From positions 62,001 through 126,000 of the forward strand of contig CALKUH010000068.1 in assembly GCA_937996795.1 (NCBI GenBank): 64,000 nt of DNA. Reading direction: 5' to 3'. Below the pieces are notes generated by a model. The model was not told the DNA's origin, made no database searches, and saw only the letters and a list, made by a program, of their open reading frames with translations. The translations under genes and the position numbers were made by a program. Each line of letters starts with the position of its first letter. Positions within the stretch are counted from its first letter, which is position 1. The DNA comes from an uncultured Verrucomicrobiota bacterium. Lineage in GTDB: Bacteria; Verrucomicrobiota; Kiritimatiellia; CAIVKH01. Positions 1 through 8,766 of the stretch are shown one piece after another.

Positions 1-1300
1 TCGCGAGCGCGGCGTCGGGCCGACCGAGCATGATTTCGCAGCGGGCGAGTTCGTGCGCCGCGACGGAGGCCGTGCGCGAGTCGCCGGTCGAGCGCGCGAG
101 CGCGATGGCGCTGTTGAACATGTCGCGCGCCTGGCTCCAGCGCCCGGCCTGCATTTCGCGCCGCGCGAGGCGGATCTCGTTCCATGAGGCCGGCTGGTCG
201 GTCTCCACCGCGCGGCCCGCGGGCATGCCGCGGAGGACGAGGTTGCGCAGGTGGGCGTCGCTCATCAGTTTTTCGTAGCGCGCCGTGAGCAGTTTTTGCT
301 GCAGGTACATGCCCGCGCCGACGGCCATCGCCAGCATGACGCCCGCCGCGACGAAGAACTGGTCGTAGCGACGCGCCAGGTCGATGAGCCGCTCAAATGC
401 CGTCGCCAGCCGCGCCGACACCCGGCGGCCGGTGCGCGCGCGCTCCAGGTCGCTCGCGAAGGATTCGGCGTCGCGGTAGCGGCGCGGCTCGTGCTTGTCG
501 AGTGCCTTGAGGACCACCGCCTCGACGTCCGGCGAGATGTCCTTCCGGTAGTGGCGCAGGCGCCGCGGTGTTTCCGACTTCACCGCTTCGAGGACGTTCT
601 TGACCGGGGCGGCGTGCTGCGTGGAGTAAGGCAGCATGCCGGTGATGGCCTCGTAGAGCACGACGCCGAGCGAATAGATGTCGCTCGCCGGCCCGGCCCG
701 GTCCGCGCGCGCCTGCTCCGGCGACATGTAGAGCGGCGTCCCGGTCAGCGCGCCGGAAATGGTGCACGACGGCCAGTCCACCAGTTCCGCCACGCCGAAA
801 TCGGTGAGCAACGGCTCGCCAAACTCGTCCACCATGATGTTCGACGGCTTTACATCGCGATGCACGATGTTGCGCGTGTGCGCATAGTGCAGCGCGCGCG
901 CGATCTTGACGCCGATGTGCAGGATCTCGTCCAGCGTCAGCGGCTGCACCTCCATCAGGTCTTCCAGCGTGCGGCTGTTCCGGATCGGCTCCATCACGAT
1001 GTAGTGATAGATGCCCTCCTGCCCGGTGGCGTACACCTTCATGATGTTCGGGTGCCGCCGCAGTTTCTTGGACGCCTCCGCCTCGCGCTTGAAGCGCTCG
1101 AGCATCGTCGGCGAGACGCCCGGGCCCTCCTGGAACACCTTGACGGCCACCTCGTGGCCGGTCGCGTCGCGCGCCAGATACACGGTCGCCATCGAACCGT
1201 GGCCCAGCGTGTCGATGATCACATAGTCGCCAATCCGGAATCCCCGTCCGGGTGCTCCGGGCAGCGGGCTGGTTTGGTCTGGCGAAACGGGATCAGGCAT
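1..1300 (-). CDS. PknB-type Ser/Thr protein kinase with membrane anchor (C-terminus cut by window edge)
   Basis: Read on the minus strand from an ATG at 1300, the frame stays open to the window edge (433 codons), so the C-terminus is missing. Residues about 26-290 form a complete Hanks-type kinase: glycine loop GHGSMATVYLARD (33-45), VAVK lysine at 54, catalytic HRDVKPSN with Asp149, DFG Asp167 and GTPLYMSPEQA. One hydrophobic segment (about 315-334) follows, then a helical, possibly TPR-like region that is truncated. The layout is that of a membrane-anchored kinase with an external or sensor C-terminus, common in PVC bacteria and myxobacteria. It starts 36 bp after the cyclophilin stop and is probably the last gene of the polyphosphate operon. 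No clear ribosome-binding site precedes the ATG. Substrates cannot be read from sequence. Confidence 0.93.
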   Translation of the reverse strand, partial: MPDPVSPDQTSPLPGAPGRGFRIGDYVIIDTLGHGSMATVYLARDATGHEVAVKVFQEGPGVSPTMLERFKREAEASKKLRRHPNIMKVYATGQEGIYHYIVMEPIRNSRTLEDLMEVQPLTLDEILHIGVKIARALHYAHTRNIVHRDVKPSNIMVDEFGEPLLTDFGVAELVDWPSCTISGALTGTPLYMSPEQARADRAGPASDIYSLGVVLYEAITGMLPYSTQHAAPVKNVLEAVKSETPRRLRHYRKDISPDVEAVVLKALDKHEPRRYRDAESFASDLERARTGRRVSARLATAFERLIDLARRYDQFFVAAGVMLAMAVGAGMYLQQKLLTARYEKLMSDAHLRNLVLRGMPAGRAVETDQPASWNEIRLARREMQAGRWSQARDMFNSAIALARSTGDSRTASVAAHELARCEIMLGRPDAALA

Positions 1301-1336
1301 GGTGTGGCGCGGACAACTCCGGCCGTCCGGTCCGCC

Positions 1337-1978
1337 TCAGCGCGCCGGGGCGGCGACCGCTTCGGTGACGACCACCGGCTCGACCGGGACATTCTCGTGG
1401 CCGGCGCGCGTGGCGGTGCGGACGCCTTTGATCTTGTCCACGACCTCCATCCCGCCGACGACCTTGCCGAACACACAGTAGCCGTAGCCGCGCATGTCGG
1501 GGGAGCGGAAGTTGAGGAAGTCATTGTTGACGACATTGATGAAGAACTGCGCCGACGCGCTGTGCGGGTCGGACGTGCGCGCCATCGCGAGCGTGCCGCG
1601 CTCATTCTTGAGGCCGTTGGCCGCCTCGTTCTTCACCGGCGCGCGGGTCGGTTTCTGGTTCATGTCCGCGGTGAAACCGCCGCCCTGGATCATGAAGCCG
1701 TCGATGACGCGGTGGAAAATCGTGCCGTTGTAGTGGCCGTCGGCGACGTATTTCAGGAAGTTCGCGACGGTTTCCGGCGCTTCCTTCGCAAAGAGTTCGA
1801 TCGTGATGTCGCCGTGGTTGGTTTTCAGCGTGACCATGGGGTTTGTCTCCGGGGTGGGTGGGGTGGTGGTTTCAACGATAGCTTCAGGCACGACCGGCGC
1901 GGGCGGCGTATCTTCGCAAAGCGCGGGCGTCAGGCATGCGGAAAAGGCAAACAGCGTCGTGAGCAGGCGTTGCAGCAT
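1337..1978 (-). CDS. Secreted cyclophilin-type peptidyl-prolyl cis-trans isomerase
   Basis: A 213-aa protein that catalyses proline isomerisation during protein folding. A hydrophobic N-terminal signal (MLQRLLTTLFAFSACLTPAL) and a Pro/Thr-rich linker precede a cyclophilin domain from about residue 48 (MVTLKTNHGDITIELF). Family motifs present are FHRVIDGFMIQGGG with the catalytic Arg, QFFINV, and the VFGKVVGGMEVVDKI tail. The ATG at 1978 is chosen because GGGAG lies about 8 bp upstream; a longer in-frame extension to 2395 runs back through the CHAD gene and is not credible. The signal suggests periplasmic action. It lies between the HD-CHAD gene and the kinase. Confidence 0.93.
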   Translation of the reverse strand: MLQRLLTTLFAFSACLTPALCEDTPPAPVVPEAIVETTTPPTPETNPMVTLKTNHGDITIELFAKEAPETVANFLKYVADGHYNGTIFHRVIDGFMIQGGGFTADMNQKPTRAPVKNEAANGLKNERGTLAMARTSDPHSASAQFFINVVNNDFLNFRSPDMRGYGYCVFGKVVGGMEVVDKIKGVRTATRAGHENVPVEPVVVTEAVAAPAR

Positions 1979-3501
1979 GTGTCGGTCTCCCTTTGAGGTG
2001 CCACAAGTATGCCTGCTGCGCGGCGCGATGCAAGAATGCGGTTCACGACAACGCGGATTTGCAGCGCGTCCGCGTGGCCCGCGTGTCGAACGCCGACCAC
2101 GCCTCCTTGAAGTCGCGCCAGCGGGCGCGACGCCGGAGCGAGAGCGGGCAGCAGCGCGGGCGGGGCTTCGGCGCACGCGGCGGCCCGCGCGAGGGCCTCG
2201 TCGAGATCGTGGATGCGGCCGAGCATCCGCTCCAAGGCCCGCAATTCGTCCACGACCGCATGCGCCCCCGCTTGCAGCGCCGGCGCGGCGAGGGACGCGA
2301 GGATGCGGAGCTTGCGGAGGCGGATGCGGAACGCGTGCAGTTTGCGCGGTTTCCGGCTCGTCACCCATTCCCGCCGCTTCATCAGGTCCTTCCACATCCC
2401 GCGCAACGCGCGGCGGACCAGCGTGCCGAACGCGGGCTCAAAACGTCCCGGCGGGTCTCCCAGTTCGATGCGCACGAGATAACCCAGGTGATGCGCGAGG
2501 TTTCGCGCCGTCTCCCGGTCCAGCAGCGCGCGGAGCGCCTCGCGGGATTCTCCGTGCGCGCGGCGCTGCGCGTCCACGAATGACGCATGCCCGGCAAGCG
2601 CGGTTTCGATGGAGGGGCGTTGCAGGGTCTCGATCCACACGTCCATGTCCCGCGCCGGGCCAAGTTGTCTGGACAGCGCACGCAAGGCCTTCGAGACGTG
2701 GGCAGCGGAGGTCTTCCGGAGCGGACGCTCAAACGCCTCCAGCAGCACGCGTATGGCGCGCAGGGCGAGGCGCAGGTCGTGCAGCGCCTCCTCGTCGTCC
2801 TCGCGCGCCGCGCGGCGCAGGGCCGTGCGCAACCGCGGATACTGTTCGAGCAGCAGGCGGCGTATCGCGTGGCGCGCGGGCATTCCGGCACGCAGCCGGG
2901 GGGCGGGACGGCGGACCGGCTCAATGACGAGGCCGAGCGCGAAGACGCGCTGCCACAAGTCGGACTTCGCCATCGCCCGCTCCGCGTTGCCGCTGCCGGC
3001 CGGCGCGGCGACGCGCAAGCGGATCATGCCCTCGTCCCGCGCGATGCGCAGGATGCGCGCGTCCTGCAGGTGGCTCGTGTCCAGCGCATCGGCCACGCGC
3101 AGGATCGCGCCGAGCCGGTGGAGGCGGTCCGGGTGCGCCGCATCGCGCAGCAACTCCTCCGCCGCGAGGGAGGCCGGCGACCCGCTGTGCATCGCCATCA
3201 CGGCGCAAATTTCGCGGACCTGCCGGTCGGTATGCCCGCGCAATCCGCTCCGGCGGACGATTTCGATCCCGGCGGCTACATGGTCGTCGGGATGCGCGGC
3301 GTAACCGATGTCGTGCAGGCGCGCCGCGGTTTCCAGCAGGGCGCGGTCGGCCCGCTTCAGGTTGAAGAACGGGCGCACCGCGTCAAAGACCTGGAGGGCC
3401 ATCTCCGTGACATGCTGTGAGTGCGCGCGCTCGTCCCGGTGGACGCGGCACAGGTCGTTCACCGTCGGGCGTTCCTCGGCGCTGGTGCGTTTGCGCTTCA
3501 T
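1930..3501 (-). CDS. HD + CHAD domain protein (polyphosphate-associated), C-terminus probably frameshifted
   Basis: The N-terminal part (about 15-190) is an HD-type domain like the C-terminal half of Ppx/GppA proteins, with AARLHDIGY as the metal-binding His-Asp and an ILRVADALD motif. Residues about 215-480 form a CHAD domain, rich in Arg/Lys/His on long helices (EEALHDLRLALR, RKLHAFRIRLRKLR, GRIHDLDEAL). CHAD domains are known to bind polyphosphate. The gene is followed directly upstream by ppk and ppx, which fits that role. ATG 3501 has GGAG 5 bp upstream; a GTG at 3519 is the alternative. The last roughly 50 residues as read do not look like CHAD. A second frame encodes a natural ending (RWRDFKEAWSAF) with a stop at 2043, so a frameshift near 2115-2145 is likely. 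Confidence 0.88.
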   Translation of the reverse strand: MKRKRTSAEERPTVNDLCRVHRDERAHSQHVTEMALQVFDAVRPFFNLKRADRALLETAARLHDIGYAAHPDDHVAAGIEIVRRSGLRGHTDRQVREICAVMAMHSGSPASLAAEELLRDAAHPDRLHRLGAILRVADALDTSHLQDARILRIARDEGMIRLRVAAPAGSGNAERAMAKSDLWQRVFALGLVIEPVRRPAPRLRAGMPARHAIRRLLLEQYPRLRTALRRAAREDDEEALHDLRLALRAIRVLLEAFERPLRKTSAAHVSKALRALSRQLGPARDMDVWIETLQRPSIETALAGHASFVDAQRRAHGESREALRALLDRETARNLAHHLGYLVRIELGDPPGRFEPAFGTLVRRALRGMWKDLMKRREWVTSRKPRKLHAFRIRLRKLRILASLAAPALQAGAHAVVDELRALERMLGRIHDLDEALARAAACAEAPPALLPALAPASRPLARLQGGVVGVRHAGHADALQIRVVVNRILASRRAAGILVAPQRETDTCCNACSRRCLPFPHA

Positions 3502-3534
3502 GGCTCCATGCCCGCGCACCGCCGCGGCGGCGCA

Positions 3535-5673
3535 TCAGGGCGAATGCACGGGACGCTGCGGTTCGAACACCACGGTCTGCGCGGGCGCCGCCCGCTTCAC
3601 GAGTTCGACCGCCTGCTTGTACAACTCCGCCTGCGAACGGACCGCTTTGGCATCGCCCGCCTTCGGATGCCGCGCGTAGGCGCCGTCGGGCTGCAGGATG
3701 CGCGCCTTCGCCTCGTCGTCCTGGCAGGTCTTGAGGATGGAGATCAGCCGGTCCCGGCACGTCGGGTCGTCCACCGGGGTGAGCAGTTCGACGCGGCGAT
3801 CCAGGTTGCGCGGCATCCAGTCGGCGCTGGAGATGAAGACAAGCGGGTCGCCGCCATGGCGGAAGTACAGGATGCGCGCGTGTTCGAGGAAGCGATCCAC
3901 GACACTCGTCACCGTGATGTTCTCGCTCAGCCCCGGCACGCCGGGGCGCAGGCAGCAGATGCCGCGCACGAGCAGTTGGATTTTAACGCCCGCCTGCGAC
4001 GCGCGGTAAAGGGCCTCGATGATCTCGCCGTCCACCAGCGAGTTGACCTTGGCGATGATGTGGCCCTTCTGGCCCTGCGCCTGGCGCTGGATTTCGCCCT
4101 CGATCAGGCTCATCAGCTTCGGCCGGAGGCCGATGGGCGCCGCCTCGATCCGACGGAACTGGACCGGCTGCGAGTAGCCCGTGATCATGTTGAAGAACGC
4201 CGTTGCGTCCGCGCCGTATTCGTCCTGGCACGTCATGAAGCTCACGTCGCTGTAGATGCGCGAGGTGATCTCGTTGTAGTTGCCGGTGCCGAAGTGCACA
4301 TAGCGGCGGATGCCGCCCGGCTCGCGCCGCACGATGATGCAGATCTTCGCATGTGTCTTGAGGCGTTTCAGGCCGTAGATCACCTGGACGCCGGTCTGTT
4401 CCAGCGCCTCCGCCCACGCGATGTTGCGGGCCTCGTCGAAGCGCGCCTTGAGTTCCACGAGCACCGTGACGTGTTTGTCGCGCGTCGCCGCGCGGGCCAG
4501 CGCCGCGACGATCGGGCTGTTTTCGCTGGTGCGGTACAGGATCTGTTTGATCGCCAGCACATCCGGGTCCTCGGCGGCCTCCTCGATAAGCCGCACGACG
4601 GGATCGAAACTTTGGTAGGGGTGGTACAACAGCACATCGCCCCGCCGGATCACGTCGAACATCAACTCCTTCGGCTGGACGCCCGGCAGCGGTTGCGGCG
4701 TCCACGGTTTCTCGCGCAGGTCGTCGAACCCCGTCATGCGCGCGAGGCTGAAGTAGGCGGCCAGGTCGACGGGGCCGTCGATGAGGTAGGTGTGCGCCTC
4801 ATCCACCTCGAGGATCTGCTGCAGGAAGACGAGCAGGGACTTGGAGGCCGACTGGTGGATTTCCAGCCGCACGCACGCGCTGTTGCGCCGCTGTGAAAGC
4901 ACATCCTTCATTTCCGCCAGCAGGTCCGACGCGAGGTCCTCCCGCACGCTCATGTCCGCGTTGCGCGTGATGCGGAACGGCACGCACTCGTTCACCGTTT
5001 CGCCGGGGAACAGGCGATCCACGAAGAGCCGGACGACATCCTCCGCCAGCACGTAGTTGTGGTCCTTGTCGATCGGCATCGTGATGAAACGACCGAGCTT
5101 GCGCGGCAGCGTGACCACGGCGAAACGCGGTTTGCGCTTCCCGCCCTCCGCGGCTTTCAGGCGGACGGCGAGGTGTAGGTTGAGGCCGGGAATCAGCGGG
5201 ATCTCCTCCGGGTTGTCGAGCGCGAGCGGGCTCAACAGGGGATAAATCTCGTGCTCGAACACATGCTGGAGGTGCTCGTACAGCGCCGGCGTCAACTGGT
5301 CCACGTCCTGCCGGTGGATGCCCGCGGCGCGGAGGCGCGGCTTCACCTCGTCGCGGAAACACGCGTACTGCGCCGCCACCATCGCCTGGGTGCGGCGGCT
5401 GATCTCCGCGAGCTGTTGTTCCGGGTCGAGCCCGGCGGCATCGCGATCGCGCCGCCCGTCGGCGCGCAGCAATTGGAGGCCGCCGACGCGGACCATGAAG
5501 AACTCGTCGAGGTTCGAAGAGACGATCGCCAGGAACTTCAGGCGTTCCAGCAGCGGGTTCGACGCGTCGAGCGCCTCTTCCAGCACGCGATGATTAAAGG
5601 CGAGCCAGCTCAGCTCGCGGCTGAACTGGCGCGGTCCGGTGGACGGCGGGACGGCGGGGGCGGTGTCAGACAT
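3535..5673 (-). CDS. ppk1: Polyphosphate kinase 1
   Basis: A 712-aa protein of normal family length that transfers the gamma-phosphate of ATP to polyphosphate, reversibly. The N-terminal domain is recognisable from FSRELSWLAFNHRVLEEA and IVSSNLDEFFMVRVGGL. The two PLD-like catalytic halves follow. The phosphohistidine motif is YVHFGTGNYNEITSRIYSD, and the second active-site segment is ISSADWMPRNLDRRVELL. RRGDVLLYHPYQSF marks the start of the catalytic core. It overlaps the upstream ppx gene by 8 bp, so translation is probably coupled, and lies 33 bp upstream of the HD-CHAD start. A GGGAG sequence about 10 bp before the ATG supports the start. All catalytic elements look intact. Confidence 0.97.
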   Translation of the reverse strand: MSDTAPAVPPSTGPRQFSRELSWLAFNHRVLEEALDASNPLLERLKFLAIVSSNLDEFFMVRVGGLQLLRADGRRDRDAAGLDPEQQLAEISRRTQAMVAAQYACFRDEVKPRLRAAGIHRQDVDQLTPALYEHLQHVFEHEIYPLLSPLALDNPEEIPLIPGLNLHLAVRLKAAEGGKRKPRFAVVTLPRKLGRFITMPIDKDHNYVLAEDVVRLFVDRLFPGETVNECVPFRITRNADMSVREDLASDLLAEMKDVLSQRRNSACVRLEIHQSASKSLLVFLQQILEVDEAHTYLIDGPVDLAAYFSLARMTGFDDLREKPWTPQPLPGVQPKELMFDVIRRGDVLLYHPYQSFDPVVRLIEEAAEDPDVLAIKQILYRTSENSPIVAALARAATRDKHVTVLVELKARFDEARNIAWAEALEQTGVQVIYGLKRLKTHAKICIIVRREPGGIRRYVHFGTGNYNEITSRIYSDVSFMTCQDEYGADATAFFNMITGYSQPVQFRRIEAAPIGLRPKLMSLIEGEIQRQAQGQKGHIIAKVNSLVDGEIIEALYRASQAGVKIQLLVRGICCLRPGVPGLSENITVTSVVDRFLEHARILYFRHGGDPLVFISSADWMPRNLDRRVELLTPVDDPTCRDRLISILKTCQDDEAKARILQPDGAYARHPKAGDAKAVRSQAELYKQAVELVKRAAPAQTVVFEPQRPVHSP

Positions 5674-7270
5674 CGGCGGCCACTCCCTCCGTGCTGGTTT
5701 CCGCGCGGAACACGACTTTTAATCCGTACACTTCCTCGAACATGGTCCCTTTCTCCTTCAGCGCCACGCGCTCCAGCGTCAGGTCCTCGACATCGCGCAC
5801 CCACACCACGAACTGGCCTTCCTCGCGCGAGCACCGCACGTCGCGCACCTGTTGCATGTGGTTCCGGTCGAGCGCGTCGGCCACGCGCAGGATCGCCGCG
5901 AGCTTGCTGACCGCGAGGCGCGCGTCGCGGTTCAGCGTCGCGAACTCCTCATGGTAGGGCTGTGGCGTCGCGCGCCGGTGGTAGCGGGCGACCATCGCGA
6001 TCATCATCATGTCGTCGTGCGACAGCCCGAACAGGTCGCTGTTCATGATGAGGTACATCGAGTGCTTGTGGTGGCTGCGGTTGTTTACGAACAGCCCGAT
6101 CTCGTGCAGCAGCGTGGCGATGCGCAGGATTAATTCGTAGCGCGGCGGCAGCATGTGCTCGCTCTGCAATTCGCGGTAGAAGCGGATGGCGAGGTCCGTG
6201 ACCTGCCGCGCGTGGCGCTCGTCGAACGCATACTTGGTGCCGAGCGCGATGGCGGAGTGCTCGACCTGCGCCATGAATTCGGGCGTCCATCCGCTGCCCG
6301 AGACCGCCTCCTGCAACAACCCGTAGCGCAGGCTCGTCTTCGGGATCAGCAGGTCGTCCACGTTGAACACGCGGGCCAGTTGCGCGAAGACGAGCAGGGC
6401 CGGGCCCAGGGCCTCCGCCTCGGGATAGTTCAGGCGGTAGCTGCGGACGAGGTCGTCGGGCGACTGCGTTGCGACCTTCCGGGCGAGGGCCGTGAAGGCC
6501 TTGACCTCCAGGCGGGCGAGGCGGACGCGGCTCCAATCCGGCGCGAGTTGCGCGGCCGCGAAGCGAGCGTCGCCGGAAAGCGCCACGAGGTGCGGCGTGC
6601 GGGCCACCGGCACGCTGCGCCGGATCTGGTCCGCGGAAAGCTGGATCTGCTTGAGCAGCGTCGCCAGCGCGCGCTGCGGCGAGGAGTGTTGCGTGCCCAG
6701 TGTCTCGCGCATGCGCAGGGTGCCGAGGCGGAACGTGTTGGAGTAGGTGACGTAGCCATCCTGGATCAGCAGCAACTCCGTGTCGCCGCCGCCAACCTCG
6801 ATGACGAGCGCGTCGCCGCGCTTCAAGTCGGGCTCCTGCTGCAAAATTTCCTGCACGGCCATGTAGGTCAGGCGCGTCTCCTCCGCCTCGTCGATGGCCT
6901 GCACGTTGATGCGCGTTGCCATGTAGACGCGGTCGAGGAACGTCTCGCGGTTCGCCGCCTCGCGCACCGAACTCGTGGCGACGGCGCGCACCTGGCCCGG
7001 TTCCGTGACGCCGTATTCCTCCATCACGCGGCGGAATCCCTTGAGGATGCGCACGCACTCCTCAATGGTGGACTGCTGGATGCGCCCCGTCGTGAAGGTG
7101 TCCTTGCCGAGGTGCACGGGCTGCTGGAGCGATTCCAGTGTGCGCACGGCGCCGCCGGCCCCGATTTCGGCGATCTCCATGCGGATGGCCGTGGAGCCCA
7201 CATCGATCACCGCCGCAGTGCGCGCGCCTGCCGGCGGCACGACCGCCGGGTTTTCTGCTGCCGTTGTCAT
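5666..7270 (-). CDS. ppx: Ppx/GppA family exopolyphosphatase / pppGpp phosphatase with HD domain
   Basis: A 534-aa protein with an actin-fold ASKHA phosphatase half (IDVGSTAIRMEIAEIG; VATSSVREAANRETFL; VIEVGGGDTELLLI; LSGDARF) and a C-terminal HD-like half (IATLLHEIGLFVNNRSHHKH; AAILRVADALDRNHMQQV). It should hydrolyse terminal phosphates of polyphosphate or pppGpp; sequence alone does not separate the two, but the 8-bp overlap with ppk1 favours polyphosphate. The canonical phosphate-loop Asn of DxGSNS is replaced (DVGSTAIR), a mild departure from the consensus. The stop of the ROK kinase lies 17 bp upstream, so the genes form one operon. Confidence 0.94.
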   Translation of the reverse strand: MTTAAENPAVVPPAGARTAAVIDVGSTAIRMEIAEIGAGGAVRTLESLQQPVHLGKDTFTTGRIQQSTIEECVRILKGFRRVMEEYGVTEPGQVRAVATSSVREAANRETFLDRVYMATRINVQAIDEAEETRLTYMAVQEILQQEPDLKRGDALVIEVGGGDTELLLIQDGYVTYSNTFRLGTLRMRETLGTQHSSPQRALATLLKQIQLSADQIRRSVPVARTPHLVALSGDARFAAAQLAPDWSRVRLARLEVKAFTALARKVATQSPDDLVRSYRLNYPEAEALGPALLVFAQLARVFNVDDLLIPKTSLRYGLLQEAVSGSGWTPEFMAQVEHSAIALGTKYAFDERHARQVTDLAIRFYRELQSEHMLPPRYELILRIATLLHEIGLFVNNRSHHKHSMYLIMNSDLFGLSHDDMMMIAMVARYHRRATPQPYHEEFATLNRDARLAVSKLAAILRVADALDRNHMQQVRDVRCSREEGQFVVWVRDVEDLTLERVALKEKGTMFEEVYGLKVVFRAETSTEGVAADV

Positions 7271-7287
7271 GAACCCGAATCCCCCGT

Positions 7288-8268
7288 TCAGGACGCTGCG
7301 CGTTCGGCCGCCAGTGCCGCGGCGCCCACCGCCGTCGCCAGATCGTCCAGTTTGGCCGCGACGATGTCCACCGACTTGGCGAACGATGTCATCGCGCGTT
7401 TGCCCACCGCGTCCTTCACTTCCTCAAGAAAAATGTCCTTCATCGCCTCGACCAGCCCGCCCCCCAACACCACCACGTCCGGCGCGAGGATGTTGATGAC
7501 ATTGCCCACGCCCACGCCGAGTTGTCGCGCCGCCTCGCGCACGATTTTCTCGACCACCTTGTCGCCGTCCTTGATCGCCTCCGCCAGCGCGCCGCTGCGA
7601 ATCTTGGCCAGATCCGTGCCCGCGCTCTTCTGCAGCGCAGGCGCCTCGCCGCGATAGACGGCCATCGCGCATTCGGCCGCGATGGCCAGCCGGCTCGCGA
7701 CCGTTTCGAGGCATCCCCGGCGGCCGCATCCGCACAGGCGTCCGTTGTTCGATGTCGTGATGTGGCCGATTTCGAGGCAGGAACCCGTCTTGCCGCGCAG
7801 CAGGTGTCCGTCATAGACGCAGCCGCCGCCGATGCCCGTGCCGGGGAAAACGCCGACGACGCAGCGCGCCTTCTGCGCCGCGCCGAAGCGATACTCCCCG
7901 AACGTGCCCGCATCGACGTCATTGGCGATCGCGACCGGCACCTTGAATTTCTTCTCGAACGTCTCCCGCAGTTCGACGTTCTTCCAGCCGAGGTTCGGCG
8001 CCTCAAGGACGAGGCCGCGGTCGAGGTCCAGAGGGCCGGGACAACCCGCGCCGATGCCGCCCAGGTCGTTGCGGTCGAGATGTGCCTCCTCCAGCACCTT
8101 CTCGATCATGTCGATCATCCGGTCGATCCCGCCGGGCGCGCCTTCCTCGGCCCGCGTCTTCTTGCGCAGGCTCGCCACCAAGTTGAACTTGTGGTCGAAC
8201 AGCACGCACAGCATTTTCGTGCCGCCCAGGTCGAACCCGATCCAGTGCTTCTTGCCGTTGTCGCCCAT
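7288..8268 (-). CDS. ROK-family sugar kinase (glucokinase-like)
   Basis: A 326-aa ROK protein that phosphorylates a hexose such as glucose or N-acetylmannosamine. Motifs are the N-terminal phosphate loop GFDLGGTKMLCVLFD, the sugar/ATP segment FPGTGIGGGCVYDGHLLRG, the ROK zinc signature (HITTSNNGRLCGCGRRGCLE, with a CxCGxxGC core) and ApDVVVLGGGLVEA. Length is typical. It is the first gene of the ppx-ppk-CHAD cluster, with AAGGA about 9 bp before the ATG. Some ROK kinases use polyphosphate as phosphodonor, and its neighbours make that worth testing, but nothing in the sequence proves it. Confidence 0.92.
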   Translation of the reverse strand: MGDNGKKHWIGFDLGGTKMLCVLFDHKFNLVASLRKKTRAEEGAPGGIDRMIDMIEKVLEEAHLDRNDLGGIGAGCPGPLDLDRGLVLEAPNLGWKNVELRETFEKKFKVPVAIANDVDAGTFGEYRFGAAQKARCVVGVFPGTGIGGGCVYDGHLLRGKTGSCLEIGHITTSNNGRLCGCGRRGCLETVASRLAIAAECAMAVYRGEAPALQKSAGTDLAKIRSGALAEAIKDGDKVVEKIVREAARQLGVGVGNVINILAPDVVVLGGGLVEAMKDIFLEEVKDAVGKRAMTSFAKSVDIVAAKLDDLATAVGAAALAAERAAS

Positions 8269-8368
8269 TACGGTGAGTCCTTGGTTGGTGGTGAAGGCAG
8301 GCGGCCATCCTAGCCGCCGCGAGCAGGCGCGGCAAGGCGGCGGTGAACGCTAACCGAATCCACACACG

Positions 8369-8394
8369 TTCGTCCTCGATGATTCGAGGACGAA
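8369..8394. terminator. Perfect 11-bp stem-loop after ppnP
   Basis: TTCGTCCTCGA, a 4-nt TGAT loop, and the exact reverse complement TCGAGGACGAA. It begins 6 bp beyond the ppnP stop codon (minus strand), where a transcription terminator or 3' stabilising hairpin would lie. There is no T-run on either side, so it is not a textbook intrinsic terminator. Confidence 0.5.
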
Positions 8395-8399
8395 TGAAC

Positions 8400-8723
8400 T
8401 CACAGGAACGAGCAAATGTATTCCGCGAGACCGGTGTTCACGCGGATGTCGAAGGCCGACTGGCCGGGTACATCGAAATGCGTGCCCGCGGCATGGGTCG
8501 TCCACGCGGTCTCGCCCTTCAGGCGCACGTCGCAGGTCCCCGCGACTATTTCCATCCGCTCCGGCGCGCCCGTGTTGAACGTAAAGACGCCGGGATAAAT
8601 CAGCCCCAGCGTTTTCTTGCTGCCGTCCGTGAACAAGACCGTGTGGCTCACCACCCGCCCCTCAAAATACACATTCGCCTTTGTCACCACACTCACCCCA
8701 TCAAACTGCTTCGCCATGCTCAT
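8400..8723 (-). CDS. ppnP: Pyrimidine/purine nucleoside phosphorylase (PpnP, DUF1255)
   Basis: A 107-aa single-domain cupin-like protein. The run F.G.SVVTKANVYFEGRVVSHTV, then GVFTFNTGAPERMEIVAG and the VPGQSAFDIRV motif, matches the YaiE/PpnP family, which phosphorolyses several nucleosides to free base and ribose-1-phosphate in the cytosol. Family members are about 94-110 aa, so it is complete. AAGGA lies about 8 bp upstream of ATG 8723; the second Met (MAKQF) is also possible. It is downstream of srkA on the same strand, separated by about 40 bp that carry a dispersed repeat. Confidence 0.93.
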   Translation of the reverse strand: MSMAKQFDGVSVVTKANVYFEGRVVSHTVLFTDGSKKTLGLIYPGVFTFNTGAPERMEIVAGTCDVRLKGETAWTTHAAGTHFDVPGQSAFDIRVNTGLAEYICSFL

Positions 8724-8740
8724 GTTGTTTTCCTTTCTTC

Positions 8741-8766
8741 CCTGAAACCTGACACCCGAAACCTAG
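8741..8766. repeat. Dispersed intergenic repeat, copy 1 (GAAACCTGACACC core)
   Basis: The intergenic spacer between ppnP and srkA carries GAAACCTGACACCCGAAACC. It matches all but one base of a block at 11014-11033 upstream of trpD. Both copies are in the same orientation, outside coding sequence, and contain an internal direct repeat of GAAACCT. The function is unknown. Confidence 0.55.

Noticed and set aside
251..1996. Long plus-strand open frame (581 codons) over the kinase and cyclophilin
   Set aside because: It is antisense to two clear protein families and has no recognisable domain. GC-rich codon bias makes stop-free shadow frames common here.
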